64,000 bases of DNA from Ga0077548 sp035440445 (GCA_035440445.1 DAORMJ010000016.1:21336-85335), one strand, 5' to 3'. Positions 24,819 through 34,770 are shown, counted from the first letter of the stretch. Notes: a model not told the origin generated them from the letters alone. Numbers and translations are program-made.

Positions 24819-25393
24819 TTCTTGTTCGGCGACGACACAGGAGCGGGCGCTGCGGCCGGCTCCTTGCGGGGCGGATAGCGGAGCCCTGTGAGATTGTTGA
24901 AGATAAAAGCGCAGAGCAGGAGCAGCACCGAATTCACGCCGACCGGCCAGAGCACGAAGAGATAGCCAAGGTCGTGCACGGCTGCGCCACCGAGGACTGC
25001 GGTCAGCGCGACGGCTCCGCTCGGCGGATGCAGGCAGCCGAACAGCGACATCAAGGCGATCGATGCCGCGAGCGCCACGCCAGAAGCGGCGATCGGATCC
25101 TTCAGCCACATATAGGTGAACACGCCGACGAGTGCCGCGATGGTGTTGCCGCCGAGGATCGACCAGGGCTGCGCCAGCGGACTGTGGGAGGCCGCGAACA
25201 GGAGCACCGCGGACGCTCCCATCGGCGCGATCAGGAGGGGCAGGCCCATCCCCATGCCAAGTGCTGCCTCGGTCACGTAGCCGGTCACCAGAATTCCCAC
25301 GAGCGCGCCGATCGAAGCGCGAATGTGGACGCGATAATCGCGATAATTGATCTTGGACTTGCCCCAGACCTTGATACGCGTTTTCGGACCCAT
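24815..25393 (-). CDS. HPP-family integral membrane protein
   Basis: 192 residues with four to five hydrophobic segments and the family signature HPPSGAVALT (within MSLFGCLHPPSGA). Other conserved parts are LLIAPMGASAVLLFAAS and NTIAALVGV. HPP proteins have been linked to nitrite transport into chloroplasts; bacterial substrates are not settled. The C-terminus is a short proline/alanine tail. Start ATG 25393 has AGGGAA just upstream, better than an ATG 14 codons earlier. Monocistronic. Confidence 0.88.
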   Translation of the reverse strand: MGPKTRIKVWGKSKINYRDYRVHIRASIGALVGILVTGYVTEAALGMGMGLPLLIAPMGASAVLLFAASHSPLAQPWSILGGNTIAALVGVFTYMWLKDPIAASGVALAASIALMSLFGCLHPPSGAVALTAVLGGAAVHDLGYLFVLWPVGVNSVLLLLCAFIFNNLTGLRYPPRKEPAAAPAPVSSPNKN

Positions 25394-25588
25394 TTCCCTG
25401 CCTTGCCTAAATTTGCGGCACTTGCACCTCAACACCGATTTGGGCGGCTTTTCCAGCCCGGCGCGTGTAATTTTCCGGGGTTCAGGTCTGTTCTGGCGCC
25501 TCTGCCGCGCAAAATGTCGTGATCCTGCGCCGCGGTTGACCCTCGCGAAGCGGTCCGGTTGAATCGCCTTTTACGGAGTCTCTGAAAA

Positions 25589-26752
25589 ATGCCCGTCTTG
25601 AACCGCATCGCCGATCAGGCTGGCGAAGTCGCCGAATGGCGCCGCCACCTGCATCAATATCCTGAGCTTCTCTACGAGGTGCACGAGACCGCCAAAACGG
25701 TCGCCGAGAAACTCCGGGCATTCGGCTGCGACGAGGTGGTGACCGGTATCGGCCGGACCGGCGTGGTCGGCGTCATCAAGGGCAATAAGCCGGGCGACAA
25801 GGTCATCGGTATGCGCGCGGACATGGATGCGCTGCCGCTCGACGAGATTACCGGCCTGCCTTACGCGTCCAGGATTCCCGGAAAGATGCATGCCTGCGGT
25901 CATGACGGCCACACCGCCATGCTGCTCGGCGCTGCGCGGCACCTCTGCGAGACAAGAAACTTCGCAGGGACCGCGGTCGTGATCTTCCAGCCGGCGGAAG
26001 AAGGCGGAGCCGGCGCGAAGGCCATGATCGACGATGGCCTCATGACCCGCTTCAAGATCGGCGAGGTGTACGGCATGCACAACATGCCCGGCCTTCCGGT
26101 CGGCAAGTTCGCGATGCGGCAGGGCCCGATCATGGCGGCGGCGGATCGCCTGACCATCGAGATCGAGGGCGTCGGCGGACACGCAGCGCGGCCTCATTTC
26201 GGCGTGGACACGGTGCTGGTCGGTGCGCAGATCATAAACACGCTGCAAAGCATTGTGTCGCGCAATGTCGATCCGCTCGAGAGCGCGGTCGTTTCGATCA
26301 CGCTGTTTCAGGCGGGCCATACCGACAACGTCATTCCGCAGACCGCGCTCCTGCGCGGCACGGCACGCACGCTGCGCGCCCCGGTTCGCGATCTTCTCGA
26401 GAAGCGGATCGTGGAGATCGTGGAAGGCGTCGCCAAGCTGCACGGCGCCAAGGCGAAGGTGAATTACTCGCGCGACTATCCGGTCGTCGTGAACGACAAC
26501 CGCGCTACGGATTTTGCGGCTTCCATCGCGCGTGAAATTGCGGGCGAGCCGAATGTGGACACGCGGACGCCGCCGGTCATGGGCGGCGAGGATTTCGCCT
26601 TCATGCTCGAGGCGCGTCCGGGTGCGTTCATCTTCATGGGTAACGGCAACAGCGCGAACCTTCATCACCCGGCCTACGACTTCGATGACACCGCGATCCC
26701 GTACGGCACTTCATATTGGGTGCGGCTGGTCGAAAGCGCGATGCCTGCTTAG
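25589..26752 (+). CDS. M20-family amidohydrolase (hippurate hydrolase-like)
   Basis: 387 residues, usual length. Metal ligands of the M20D aminoacylase-like group are visible: MHACGHDGHTAMLLGA (Cys/His/Asp), PAEEGGAGA with the paired Glu, and MHNMPGLPVG; the lid domain carries GGHAARPH. It should hydrolyse an N-acyl amino acid or related amide in the cytosol; hippurate, indole-acetyl amino acids and others are known in the family, so the substrate is open. GGAG precedes the ATG by 9 bases. The stop overlaps the convergent exporter gene's stop (TTAG). Confidence 0.9.
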   Translation: MPVLNRIADQAGEVAEWRRHLHQYPELLYEVHETAKTVAEKLRAFGCDEVVTGIGRTGVVGVIKGNKPGDKVIGMRADMDALPLDEITGLPYASRIPGKMHACGHDGHTAMLLGAARHLCETRNFAGTAVVIFQPAEEGGAGAKAMIDDGLMTRFKIGEVYGMHNMPGLPVGKFAMRQGPIMAAADRLTIEIEGVGGHAARPHFGVDTVLVGAQIINTLQSIVSRNVDPLESAVVSITLFQAGHTDNVIPQTALLRGTARTLRAPVRDLLEKRIVEIVEGVAKLHGAKAKVNYSRDYPVVVNDNRATDFAASIAREIAGEPNVDTRTPPVMGGEDFAFMLEARPGAFIFMGNGNSANLHHPAYDFDDTAIPYGTSYWVRLVESAMPA

Positions 26753-27666
26753 CCCGCTGTTGCGGGGCGTTTCTTGAAAGGCTCGGTGGCAAGCGCAATG
26801 CCGCCGAGCACCAGCGCAAGCCCGATCGCGTGATAGGCGTAGAGCTGTTCGCCGAGCGTGGATACGGCGAGCGCAACGCCGTAAACGGGCAACAGATAGA
26901 GCGACATTCCGGTCAGCGAAGGCCCGGCGTACTTCACAAGGATCTGGTAGAGCCCGAAGGCGATTACCGACGGAAAAAGCGCCAGCGCGACAATCGCCAT
27001 CCACTGCTGCTGGCCGCGCGGGAACGCACCATGCGCGAATAATTCGTACAGCATGATTGGGGCGACCGTGATCGCACCGGCGAGGGTAATGGCGAAGAAC
27101 AGCGGCAGCGTCGGCAACGCGCGCAGCTTCTCGCGTTTCAGAATGAGCGAATAGATCGCCCAAGCGGCCGCGCAGATCGCAATCCCGATGTCGCCGATGT
27201 TGAAATGCCAGGTTTGCAACCGGCTCAGTTCGCCATGCAGGATGATGACCGCGACACCGCAGAAGCCAATGAGCGCGCCCACGAACCGCGTCATTGAAAG
27301 ACGCTCGCGGAAAAACAGCGCTTCGAGCACGACGATGAGAATGCTCGACGATGTATAGATCAGCGCGGCGTTGCTCGCGGTCGTATAGCGCAGCGAGAGA
27401 TAGACGCCGGCACCGCAGATCACCATACCGAGCACGCCGAGCCAGAAAAGCTCGTTGGCCGCCGCCTTGAACCGGTCGAGCTGCGAAAAGAACCCGCGCC
27501 AGGCGAACGGCAGCAACATCAGGCACGCAAGAAACCAGCGCCAGAACGCGAGCGTCCCCGGCTCGACCGCGTGCGTTACCGCGCGGCCGATAATGAGATT
27601 CGAAACGAAGAATAGCGGCATCGCGAAAAGAAGCGCGTAGATGCCGAGACGGGAGGGAGACTGCAT
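26749..27666 (-). CDS. EamA-family (DMT) transporter
   Basis: 305 residues with ten hydrophobic segments in two EamA repeats (about 8-140 and 160-290), the layout of drug/metabolite transporters such as RhaT and YdcZ relatives. The second half ends MSLYLLPVYGVALAVSTLGE, a conserved part. Substrates of this group are mostly amino acids or metabolites for export, and nothing here identifies one. The convergent M20 amidohydrolase makes export of a released amino acid imaginable but not supported. ATG 27666 is the first in-frame start. Confidence 0.88.
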   Translation of the reverse strand: MQSPSRLGIYALLFAMPLFFVSNLIIGRAVTHAVEPGTLAFWRWFLACLMLLPFAWRGFFSQLDRFKAAANELFWLGVLGMVICGAGVYLSLRYTTASNAALIYTSSSILIVVLEALFFRERLSMTRFVGALIGFCGVAVIILHGELSRLQTWHFNIGDIGIAICAAAWAIYSLILKREKLRALPTLPLFFAITLAGAITVAPIMLYELFAHGAFPRGQQQWMAIVALALFPSVIAFGLYQILVKYAGPSLTGMSLYLLPVYGVALAVSTLGEQLYAYHAIGLALVLGGIALATEPFKKRPATAG

Positions 27667-27723
27667 CGCGGGAGCGGCTTTACCGCGCTCGAAGGCGCAA
27701 AGCCATTGCGCCCCACGCAGAGC

Positions 27724-28539
27724 TCAGCGAAGCGATAAGCGCTGTCCGTCGAAGACGGTGGGACTGCACGGCACCCCGCTGGTCTGCAATTTGGCGCAGA
27801 GGCGGGCCGCCGTCGCGGCGTTCGGGATCGGCCCCGCGACCAGCCGCAGTTCGACGGTTCCGGGTTTCTGACCATCCTTCACATGAATGACCGGCCGAAT
27901 TCCATCCAGCGCCGTGCCGTGATTGCCGCGGAGCGTCGCCCATCGTGCGCGGAGACCATCGACCGTCTTCTCGCCCCCGAGGTCCACGGCGAATTCTGTT
28001 CGAGTCGCCGCGGGGACCTCCGCGGGTTGGGCGGCAGGCGAGTTCTGCGGTGCTGCCGATACGACCTGCGTTGTCGTTCGCGGGTTCGGTTCGGCCGTTT
28101 CAGGACGCGGCTCCGGCGATGGGGGAGCGGCGACGAGCGCCTCCGGGTTCGAAGGCGGCGAAGGCGGCTGGAAGGTTGCCGGATCCGGCGTCTGCTTGGT
28201 GATCGAGGCTGTGATATCACCCACCGAGCGCTCGATGTGATCGAGGCGCGTGGCCAGACGATCCCGCTCCGAAGCCAGCACCCGAACCACTTCTTTCAGG
28301 CGGTTGATCTCGCGCTCGGTGTTGGGATTTACGACAAGCTGCGGTGCAACGGGTGACCGCGGAATAGGGCTCATGGCGACCGGCGCCTTGCCGTCGCGCC
28401 ACACGAATACCGATCCGGCCGCGCCGAGCGCGGCCAAAGCCGCGACACCCCAGAAGGCATAGGCAAGGGCGAGGCTTGCCGCGCCTCTTTTCTTGGGCTT
28501 GCGGTCCTTGCGCGGCTCAACTTTCGGCGTCACCGTCAT
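27724..28539 (-). CDS. Single-TM protein with proline-rich linker and SPOR-like C-terminus
   Basis: About 271 residues. A basic cytoplasmic N-terminus (PRKDRKPKKRG), one membrane helix (about 23-45), a coiled coil near REINRLKEVVRVLASERDRL, a long Pro/Ala/Ser-rich linker and a C-terminal 75-residue domain. That domain (VDGLRARWATLRGNHG to AARLCAKLQTSGVPCSPTVFDG) looks like a SPOR fold, which binds denuded peptidoglycan at division sites. This suggests a septum or envelope role, by inference. Start ATG 28539 chosen; a TTG eight codons upstream is possible. Divergent from glmU with about 70 bases between. Confidence 0.72.
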   Translation of the reverse strand: MTVTPKVEPRKDRKPKKRGAASLALAYAFWGVAALAALGAAGSVFVWRDGKAPVAMSPIPRSPVAPQLVVNPNTEREINRLKEVVRVLASERDRLATRLDHIERSVGDITASITKQTPDPATFQPPSPPSNPEALVAAPPSPEPRPETAEPNPRTTTQVVSAAPQNSPAAQPAEVPAATRTEFAVDLGGEKTVDGLRARWATLRGNHGTALDGIRPVIHVKDGQKPGTVELRLVAGPIPNAATAARLCAKLQTSGVPCSPTVFDGQRLSLR

Positions 28540-28608
28540 TCCCGGTTCCGGCTGGCGAATCAATTGCTGCAGAATTTAGCAGAGTCGGCCTGATCTCCCG
28601 CTGGCTTC

Positions 28609-30003
28609 ATGCAGCCGCCAGCTTCGGCTAAACCGCATCCCTTGTCCAACGGAACAGTGACCTTGCCGACAACTTCAATTCTCATTCTCGCAGCAGGTGA
28701 AGGTACCCGGATGCGCTCAGCATTGCCGAAAGTGCTGCACCGGGTCGGCGGCACCTCGTTGATCGGCCATGTGCTGTTGAGTGCTGCGCAAAGCGGCGCC
28801 GATCGCGTCGATGTCGTCATTGGCCCGGAGCGCGACGATGTCGCTGCGGAGGTGAGGCGGACCGCGCCGGGTGCGAGGGTCTATGTGCAGCGCGAAAGGC
28901 TCGGCACCGCGCATGCGGTGCTTGCCGCAAAGGAAGCGCTTGCAAGCGGCCACGATCTGATCGTCGCCTTCGGCGACACGCCGCTGGTGCGCTCCGAGAC
29001 TTTCACCATGCTCGCCGATGCGCTGCGCGAAGCTACCGTCGCGGTGCTCGGCTTCCGTCCCAAAAATCCGCATGGCTACGGAAGACTCGTGATGGAAGGC
29101 GATCAACTCGTTGCCATTCGCGAGGAAAAGGATGCGAGCGAAGCCGAGCGAAAGATCGGATTGTGCAACGCCGGCATCATGGCCTTCGCGGGCAAGCACA
29201 CGCTCGCGCTGATCGAGGCGATCGGGAATAGCAACGCAAAAGGCGAATATTATCTGACCGATGCTGTTGCGCTCGCGCGGTCGCGCAATCTGAAGGTTGC
29301 CGTGCGCGAAGCGGACGAGGAGGAAGTCATGGGCATCAATGACCGCGCACAGCTCGCGGAAGCCGAAGCCGAGTTGCAGAAGCGCCTGCGCAAAGCCGCG
29401 CTTGACAGCGGTGTCACGCTGATCGCGCCGGACACGGTATTCCTGAGCGCCGATACCCAGTTCGGCAAGGATGTAACCATCGAGCCGAACGTCATCTTCG
29501 GGGCAGGCGTCGTGGTGAAAGACGGCGCCACCATCAAAGCCTTCTCGCATCTGGAAGGTGCCGAAGTGGGCGAAGGCGCGTCCGTCGGTCCCTTCGCGCG
29601 GCTGCGTCCCGGCACGAAGCTCGGTGCCAAGACGCGGATCGGAAACTTCGTCGAAGTGAAAGCCGCAGTCCTTGGCGAAGGCGCGAAGGCAAACCACTTG
29701 TCCTATGTTGGTGACGCCAGCGTCGGCGCCAATGCCAATATCGGCGCGGGCACCATCACCTGCAATTACGATGGCTACGCCAAGAGCAAGACCGAGATCG
29801 GCGAGGGCGCTTTCATCGGCTCGAATTCGGCGCTGGTGGCCCCGGTCAAGATCGGTGCCGGGGCTTATGTCGGATCCGGCTCTGTCATCACCGCGGATGT
29901 GCCTGCCGATGCGCTCGCGCTCGGCCGCGGCCGACAGGCGGTCAAGGAAGGCTGGGCGGCAGCCGAGCGAAAACGCCGCGACAAGGGGGGGAAACACGAT
30001 TAA
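28609..30003 (+). CDS. glmU: Bifunctional GlcN-1-P acetyltransferase / GlcNAc-1-P uridyltransferase
   Basis: 464 residues from ATG 28609; GTG 28657 would remove a 16-residue tail and gives the usual length. The uridyltransferase domain begins LILAAGEGTRMRSALPKVLH and includes GFRPKNPHGYGRLV. The C-terminal acetyltransferase is a left-handed beta-helix of hexapeptide repeats (from about 260), with NFVEVKAAVLGEGAKANHL near the active site. It makes UDP-GlcNAc for peptidoglycan and lipid A, in the cytosol. glmS follows 109 bases downstream on the same strand, so two consecutive enzymes of one pathway are linked. Confidence 0.97.
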   Translation: MQPPASAKPHPLSNGTVTLPTTSILILAAGEGTRMRSALPKVLHRVGGTSLIGHVLLSAAQSGADRVDVVIGPERDDVAAEVRRTAPGARVYVQRERLGTAHAVLAAKEALASGHDLIVAFGDTPLVRSETFTMLADALREATVAVLGFRPKNPHGYGRLVMEGDQLVAIREEKDASEAERKIGLCNAGIMAFAGKHTLALIEAIGNSNAKGEYYLTDAVALARSRNLKVAVREADEEEVMGINDRAQLAEAEAELQKRLRKAALDSGVTLIAPDTVFLSADTQFGKDVTIEPNVIFGAGVVVKDGATIKAFSHLEGAEVGEGASVGPFARLRPGTKLGAKTRIGNFVEVKAAVLGEGAKANHLSYVGDASVGANANIGAGTITCNYDGYAKSKTEIGEGAFIGSNSALVAPVKIGAGAYVGSGSVITADVPADALALGRGRQAVKEGWAAAERKRRDKGGKHD

Positions 30004-30112
30004 CGGCCCCGCGACACCTGCCGAAATGCTTTGTGATTTCATCGCATTGCGCAACGGCTCTTAAACCAGTCTCGCGCTAGAATCTCGCGTCTTACAAAGG
30101 TCGGTTGGTCGT

Positions 30113-31936
30113 ATGTGCGGCATTGTCGGAATTCTCGGTAAGTCTCCAGTCGCGCCACAACTCGTGGAAGCGCTGAAGCTGCTCGAATATCGCGGCTACG
30201 ATTCCGCAGGTGTGGCGACGCTGGAGGGTGGCGCGCTGACGCGCCGCCGTGCGGAAGGAAAGCTGCGCGAACTCGAAGACCGGCTGCATCGCGATCCCTT
30301 GAAAGGTCTGATCGGCATCGGTCATACGCGCTGGGCGACGCACGGCGCACCGAACGAGACCAACGCCCACCCGCACGCGACGGAAAGGCTCGCCGTCGTC
30401 CACAACGGTATCATCGAAAATTTTCGCGAACTCCGCGAGGAGCTTGAAGCCGGTGGCGCCAAGTTCCTGACCGAGACCGATACCGAGGTCGTTGCGCATC
30501 TTGTGACGAGCGCGATGAACAAGGGCAAAGGCCCGGTAGAAGCGGTCTCGGAATCGCTCCCGCGCCTTCGCGGCGCTTTCGCACTCGGCTTTCTCTTCAA
30601 GGGCGAAGACAACCTGCTCATCGGCGCGCGACGCGGCAGCCCGTTAGCGGTGGGCTATGGCTCCGGCGAAATGTACCTCGGCTCCGATGCGATCGCGCTC
30701 GCGCCGATGACCAACAGGATCGCTTATCTCGAAGAGGGCGATATCGTAATTCTGACGCGCGACACGATCGAGGTTCGCGACGAGAAAGGCGTGAAGGTCG
30801 AACGGCCGGTGCAGATAGTCGCGGCCGGGTCTTTCATTGTCGATAAGGGGAATCATCGCCACTTCATGGCGAAGGAAATTCACGAGCAACCCGAGGTCGT
30901 CGGCCATACGCTCGCGCATTACATCGACATGGCGCGTGCGGAAGTCCGGCTGCCGAAGCTCGATTTCGATTTCAAGAATGTCGAGCGGATCACGATCTCG
31001 GCCTGCGGTACGGCATTCTATGCGGGGCTGGTTGCCAAATACTGGTTCGAGCGCTTTGCGCGGATCACGGTGGACGTCGATATCGCGTCGGAGTTTCGCT
31101 ATCGCGATGCGCCGCTGCCGAAGAACGGGCTCGCGATTTTCGTTTCGCAGTCCGGCGAGACCGCCGATACGCTGGCCTCGCTACGCTATGCCAAGGACCA
31201 CGGGCAGCATACGCTTTCGATCGTGAACGTGCCGACCTCGACGATTGCGCGCGAGAGCGGCGCGATCATACCGACGCTGGCGGGCCCCGAGATCGGCGTC
31301 GCTTCGACCAAGGCCTTTACCTGCCAGCTTGCCGCTCTTGCGGTGCTTGCCATCGGTGCGGGGCGTGCGCGCGGAAACCTTTCGGCGGATGACGAGCACA
31401 AGCTCGTGAACGCGCTGATCGAAGTACCGCGTCACATGGCCGAAGCCCTGAAGCTCGAACACGACATCGAGCGCCTCGCGAAGGAACTGATGAACGCGAA
31501 AGACGTGCTCTATCTCGGCCGCGGCACCAACTATCCGCTGGCGCTGGAAGGCGCGCTGAAGCTGAAGGAAATTTCCTACATCCATGCGGAAGGCTATGCC
31601 GCCGGCGAACTGAAGCATGGCCCCATCGCGCTCATCGACGAGCAGATGCCGGTCGTTGTGATCGCGCCGCATGATCTTGTTTTCGAAAAGACCGCGTCGA
31701 ACATGCAGGAAGTCTTGGCGCGCGGCGGACGCATCGTGCTCGTGACGGACCGCAAGGGTGCTGCGTCCGCGGGCGTGAAGGCGGAGGCCGTACTGACGCT
31801 GCCCGATATGCCTGCCACCGTGACACCGCTGGTCTTTTCGATCCCGGTGCAGTTGCTCGCCTATCACGTCGCGGTTCTGCGCGGGACCGACGTGGACCAG
31901 CCGCGAAACCTCGCCAAATCCGTTACGGTCGAATGA
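30113..31936 (+). CDS. glmS: Glutamine-fructose-6-phosphate aminotransferase
   Basis: 607 residues, canonical length. Met1 is followed by Cys2 in MCGIVGI, the glutaminase nucleophile once Met is removed, which fixes the start. The N-terminal Ntn glutaminase (1-240) includes GIGHTRWATHGAPN. Two SIS isomerase domains follow (about 280-600) with SACGTAFYAG, SQSGETADT and the C-terminal KSVTVE. It makes glucosamine-6-phosphate from fructose-6-phosphate and glutamine. A -10-like TAGAAT at 30078-30083 may give it its own promoter in addition to read-through from glmU. Confidence 0.97.
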   Translation: MCGIVGILGKSPVAPQLVEALKLLEYRGYDSAGVATLEGGALTRRRAEGKLRELEDRLHRDPLKGLIGIGHTRWATHGAPNETNAHPHATERLAVVHNGIIENFRELREELEAGGAKFLTETDTEVVAHLVTSAMNKGKGPVEAVSESLPRLRGAFALGFLFKGEDNLLIGARRGSPLAVGYGSGEMYLGSDAIALAPMTNRIAYLEEGDIVILTRDTIEVRDEKGVKVERPVQIVAAGSFIVDKGNHRHFMAKEIHEQPEVVGHTLAHYIDMARAEVRLPKLDFDFKNVERITISACGTAFYAGLVAKYWFERFARITVDVDIASEFRYRDAPLPKNGLAIFVSQSGETADTLASLRYAKDHGQHTLSIVNVPTSTIARESGAIIPTLAGPEIGVASTKAFTCQLAALAVLAIGAGRARGNLSADDEHKLVNALIEVPRHMAEALKLEHDIERLAKELMNAKDVLYLGRGTNYPLALEGALKLKEISYIHAEGYAAGELKHGPIALIDEQMPVVVIAPHDLVFEKTASNMQEVLARGGRIVLVTDRKGAASAGVKAEAVLTLPDMPATVTPLVFSIPVQLLAYHVAVLRGTDVDQPRNLAKSVTVE

Positions 31937-31949
31937 GCGGGCGCACGGC

Positions 31950-31972
31950 GCGGGATCTGGCAGTGATCCCGC
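31950..31972 (+). terminator. Possible hairpin terminator after glmS
   Basis: GCGGGATC (31950-31957) and GATCCCGC (31965-31972) pair perfectly around a 7-base loop, starting 14 bases after the glmS stop. There is no T-tract, so termination would be weak or assisted by a protein factor. Confidence 0.4.
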
Positions 31973-32058
31973 CGTTGTGAACGGAAATCGCCTCGAAATA
32001 CTTCCATTTTCTCGTCTCGCCGCTAATCTGCCACCCGACAGTTTTGCGGGGAAAGACA

Positions 32059-32532
32059 ATGGGCTTCGGGGAAGCAATCGGCGAAGGGTTCTTCAATTTC
32101 ATGAATTTTCGCGACCGTGCCGTGCGGGCGGAATACTGGTGGTGGGTGCTTTTCGCCATCATCGTCGCGGTCGTGGCGGGCATTCTGGACGCGGTGATCT
32201 TCTGGGGCTGGGAGAACGGCCCATTCGGTCTCGTCACATCGCTTGCGTTGTTCTTCCCCGGCCTTTCGGTGACGGTCCGCCGTCTGCATGACACCAATCG
32301 CTCCGGCTGGTGGATTCTCCTGCCGGTGATCCCGATGATCCTGACCGTCGTGGGCTTCATCGCGGCACTCACGCTCGATCCGTTCAACTGGTATCGGGGA
32401 CCGGGCCTGATCTATATCGGCGCGCCGGCGCTGCTGTTCCTCGCGGCCTTCGTCATCCTGACGGTGTTCATGTTCCTGCCGAGCAATCCGGGGAATAACC
32501 GCTTCGGACCCAATCGCTACGCCGGATCGTAG
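32059..32532 (+). CDS. DUF805 integral membrane protein
   Basis: 157 residues. Family hallmarks: FRDRAVRAEYWWW near the start, LTVRRLHDTNRSGWW-like block (TVRRLHDTNRSGWW) at about 78-91 and several hydrophobic segments. DUF805 proteins are small inner-membrane proteins of unknown role. Start ATG 32059 has GGGGAAAG upstream; an ATG five codons earlier is less likely. Tail-to-tail with recG, 17 bases apart. Confidence 0.9.
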   Translation: MGFGEAIGEGFFNFMNFRDRAVRAEYWWWVLFAIIVAVVAGILDAVIFWGWENGPFGLVTSLALFFPGLSVTVRRLHDTNRSGWWILLPVIPMILTVVGFIAALTLDPFNWYRGPGLIYIGAPALLFLAAFVILTVFMFLPSNPGNNRFGPNRYAGS

Positions 32533-32549
32533 CGCTTGCGGATCGTGCG

Positions 32550-34643
32550 CTAACCGGCGTCGAGCAACCGCACGGCGTCTTCGCGTTCGAAGAGATGCAG
32601 GAGAAGCCGCAAGGCTTCTCCGCGCTTGCCTTTCAAAAGCGGGTCTTGCGCGACGATCAGCGCCGCGTCCTGCCGTGCAGCTTCCAGCAAGTCCTTGTGC
32701 ACGCTCGCGTCGGCGAGCTTGAAGCCCGGCATGCCGCTCTGACGCGTGCCGAGAATTTCGCCTTCGCCGCGTAGCGCGAGATCTTCTTCGGCGATCCGGA
32801 AGCCGTCTTCGGTCGCGCGCATGGTTTCGATGCGCCGCTTCGCGGTCGGCCCGAGCGGGGCGCGATAGAGCAGAAGGCAGGTGGATTTACCGCCGCCGCG
32901 GCCGACGCGGCCGCGCAACTGGTGAAGCTGCGCGAGTCCGAAGCGCTCGGCGTGTTCGATAACGATGACGGTGGCTTCGGGCACGTCCACGCCGACTTCC
33001 ACCACGGTCGTCGCAACGAGGAGGGGCGTCGAGCCGCTCGCGAAACGCGCCATGGCTTCGTCTTTCTCGGCGGCCTTCATCCTGCCGTGGACGAGGCCGG
33101 CGCGGGTGCCGAAGATGCCCTGCAAATGCGCGAAGCGAGCTTCCGCATCCGCGAGGTCCACTTCCTCCGACTCTTCGACCAGTGGACAGATCCAATATGC
33201 GCGCGCACCGCTCTCGATTGCCCGCTGTACGGCCTCGACGACCTCGTGAAGGCGTTCCAGCGCGATCGACACGGTTTCGATCGGCTGCCGGCCCGCGGGC
33301 TTCTCGCGGAGCTCGGATACGTCCATGTCGCCGAAATAAGTCAGCACCAGCGTGCGCGGAATAGGCGTTGCCGTCATCACCAGAACGTCGGTGGCATTGC
33401 CTTTCCCGGCGAGCGCCAGACGCTGATGCACGCCGAAGCGATGCTGCTCATCCACGACGGCAAGCGCGAGATCATCGAACACGACATCATCCTGAAAGAC
33501 GGCATGGGTGCCGATCAGGAGATGCACGTCGCCGGCACCAAGATCCGCGAGGAGTTGCTTGCGCGACGTGCCGCGCTCGCGCCCTGTCAGAATCTCGGCG
33601 CGAATTCCGGCGGCCGCGGCGAGCGGAGCGATCTTTTGCAAATGTTGCCGCGCCAGCACTTCCGTCGGCGCCATGATCGCTGCTTGTTTGCCGCCCTCGA
33701 TCACATGGGCGGCCGCAAGGAGCGCGACCAGCGTCTTGCCGGAGCCGACGTCGCCCTGCAGTAGCCGCAGCATCCGCTCGCTTGAAGTCAGGTCGGCCTT
33801 GATCTCCTCGATTGCCTTTCGTTGCGAGCCCGTGAGTGAGAACGGCAGAGCCGCTTCGATTTTCGCCTGTAACTCGCCCGCCGCACTATGGCTTCGGCCG
33901 GGCTCGCGCCGCATGTCGCTGCGAACCAGCGCCAGCGCAAGCTGATGCGCGAGCAGTTCGTCATAGCCGAGCCGTGACCGGGATTGCGAAGCGGGTTCTA
34001 CGTCCTGTGGCTCCGCGGGAATATGCGCGCGGCGGATCGAAACGCCGAAGCCATCGTATTTTCGCGCGCGCAGGAATGCCTCATCGATCCACTCCGGCAG
34101 CGGCGGCACTTTGCCGAGTGCGCCGTTACAGGCGCGGCGCACCATCGCGTTGGAAAGCCCTTGCGTGAGTGGATAGACCGGCTCAACCGCCGCGACTCTC
34201 GCCAACCCGGCCTCGTCGGTGATGTGATCGGGATGCGTCATCTGCAGGCGGCCGTCATAAAGCACGGCCTTGCCCGACACGTAGCGCTTCTCGCCGGCCG
34301 GAAGCATGCGCTCGATGCGCTCGCGGGGCATGCCGAAGAAAACGAGCTCGATGTCGTTGGTGTCGTCATGCGCGAACACGCGATGCGGCGCGCGGCCGCG
34401 CGGAGGCGCGGGCTTATGCTTGTCGATGTGAATTTCCACCGTCACGATCGTCTCCGGCACGACGTCGCGGAGTTTCGGCCGTTCGCGCCGGTCGATCGCG
34501 CTATGTGGCAAATGAAACAGCGCGTCGAGCAGACGCGGCTCGTTCCGGCCCAAGAGCTTCCCGAACAGCGTCAGAAATTTCGGTCCGATGCCGGTAAGCT
34601 TGCCGAGACCGGCGAAGAGCGGAATCAGGACGGGCGGGCGCAT
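32550..34643 (-). CDS. recG: ATP-dependent DNA helicase RecG
   Basis: About 697 residues. The N-terminal wedge domain (OB fold, 60-200) is followed by a superfamily-2 helicase core: LLQGDVGSGKTLVALLAA (motif I), VDEQHRFGV (motif II, DEQH), MTATPIPRTL (III) and the C-terminal motif VI QLRGRVGRGG. It remodels stalled replication forks and Holliday junctions. The family-like N-terminus MRPPVLIPLFAGL points to ATG 34643; an ATG 14 codons upstream (34685) has a slightly better ribosome site. Divergent from sdhE-mfd, with 127 bases between. Confidence 0.95.
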   Translation of the reverse strand: MRPPVLIPLFAGLGKLTGIGPKFLTLFGKLLGRNEPRLLDALFHLPHSAIDRRERPKLRDVVPETIVTVEIHIDKHKPAPPRGRAPHRVFAHDDTNDIELVFFGMPRERIERMLPAGEKRYVSGKAVLYDGRLQMTHPDHITDEAGLARVAAVEPVYPLTQGLSNAMVRRACNGALGKVPPLPEWIDEAFLRARKYDGFGVSIRRAHIPAEPQDVEPASQSRSRLGYDELLAHQLALALVRSDMRREPGRSHSAAGELQAKIEAALPFSLTGSQRKAIEEIKADLTSSERMLRLLQGDVGSGKTLVALLAAAHVIEGGKQAAIMAPTEVLARQHLQKIAPLAAAAGIRAEILTGRERGTSRKQLLADLGAGDVHLLIGTHAVFQDDVVFDDLALAVVDEQHRFGVHQRLALAGKGNATDVLVMTATPIPRTLVLTYFGDMDVSELREKPAGRQPIETVSIALERLHEVVEAVQRAIESGARAYWICPLVEESEEVDLADAEARFAHLQGIFGTRAGLVHGRMKAAEKDEAMARFASGSTPLLVATTVVEVGVDVPEATVIVIEHAERFGLAQLHQLRGRVGRGGGKSTCLLLYRAPLGPTAKRRIETMRATEDGFRIAEEDLALRGEGEILGTRQSGMPGFKLADASVHKDLLEAARQDAALIVAQDPLLKGKRGEALRLLLHLFEREDAVRLLDAG

Positions 34644-34770
34644 GCTTTGGCCAAAGTGGCGGAACGCCCGGCGCGGCGCAACCATGCATCCGCCGCGCTT
34701 GAAATGAGCGCCGCGGCTTCGCTATAGAAGCGCGCCCGGCACGTCCGGGCTTTTGGCGTTGGAGCAATTC

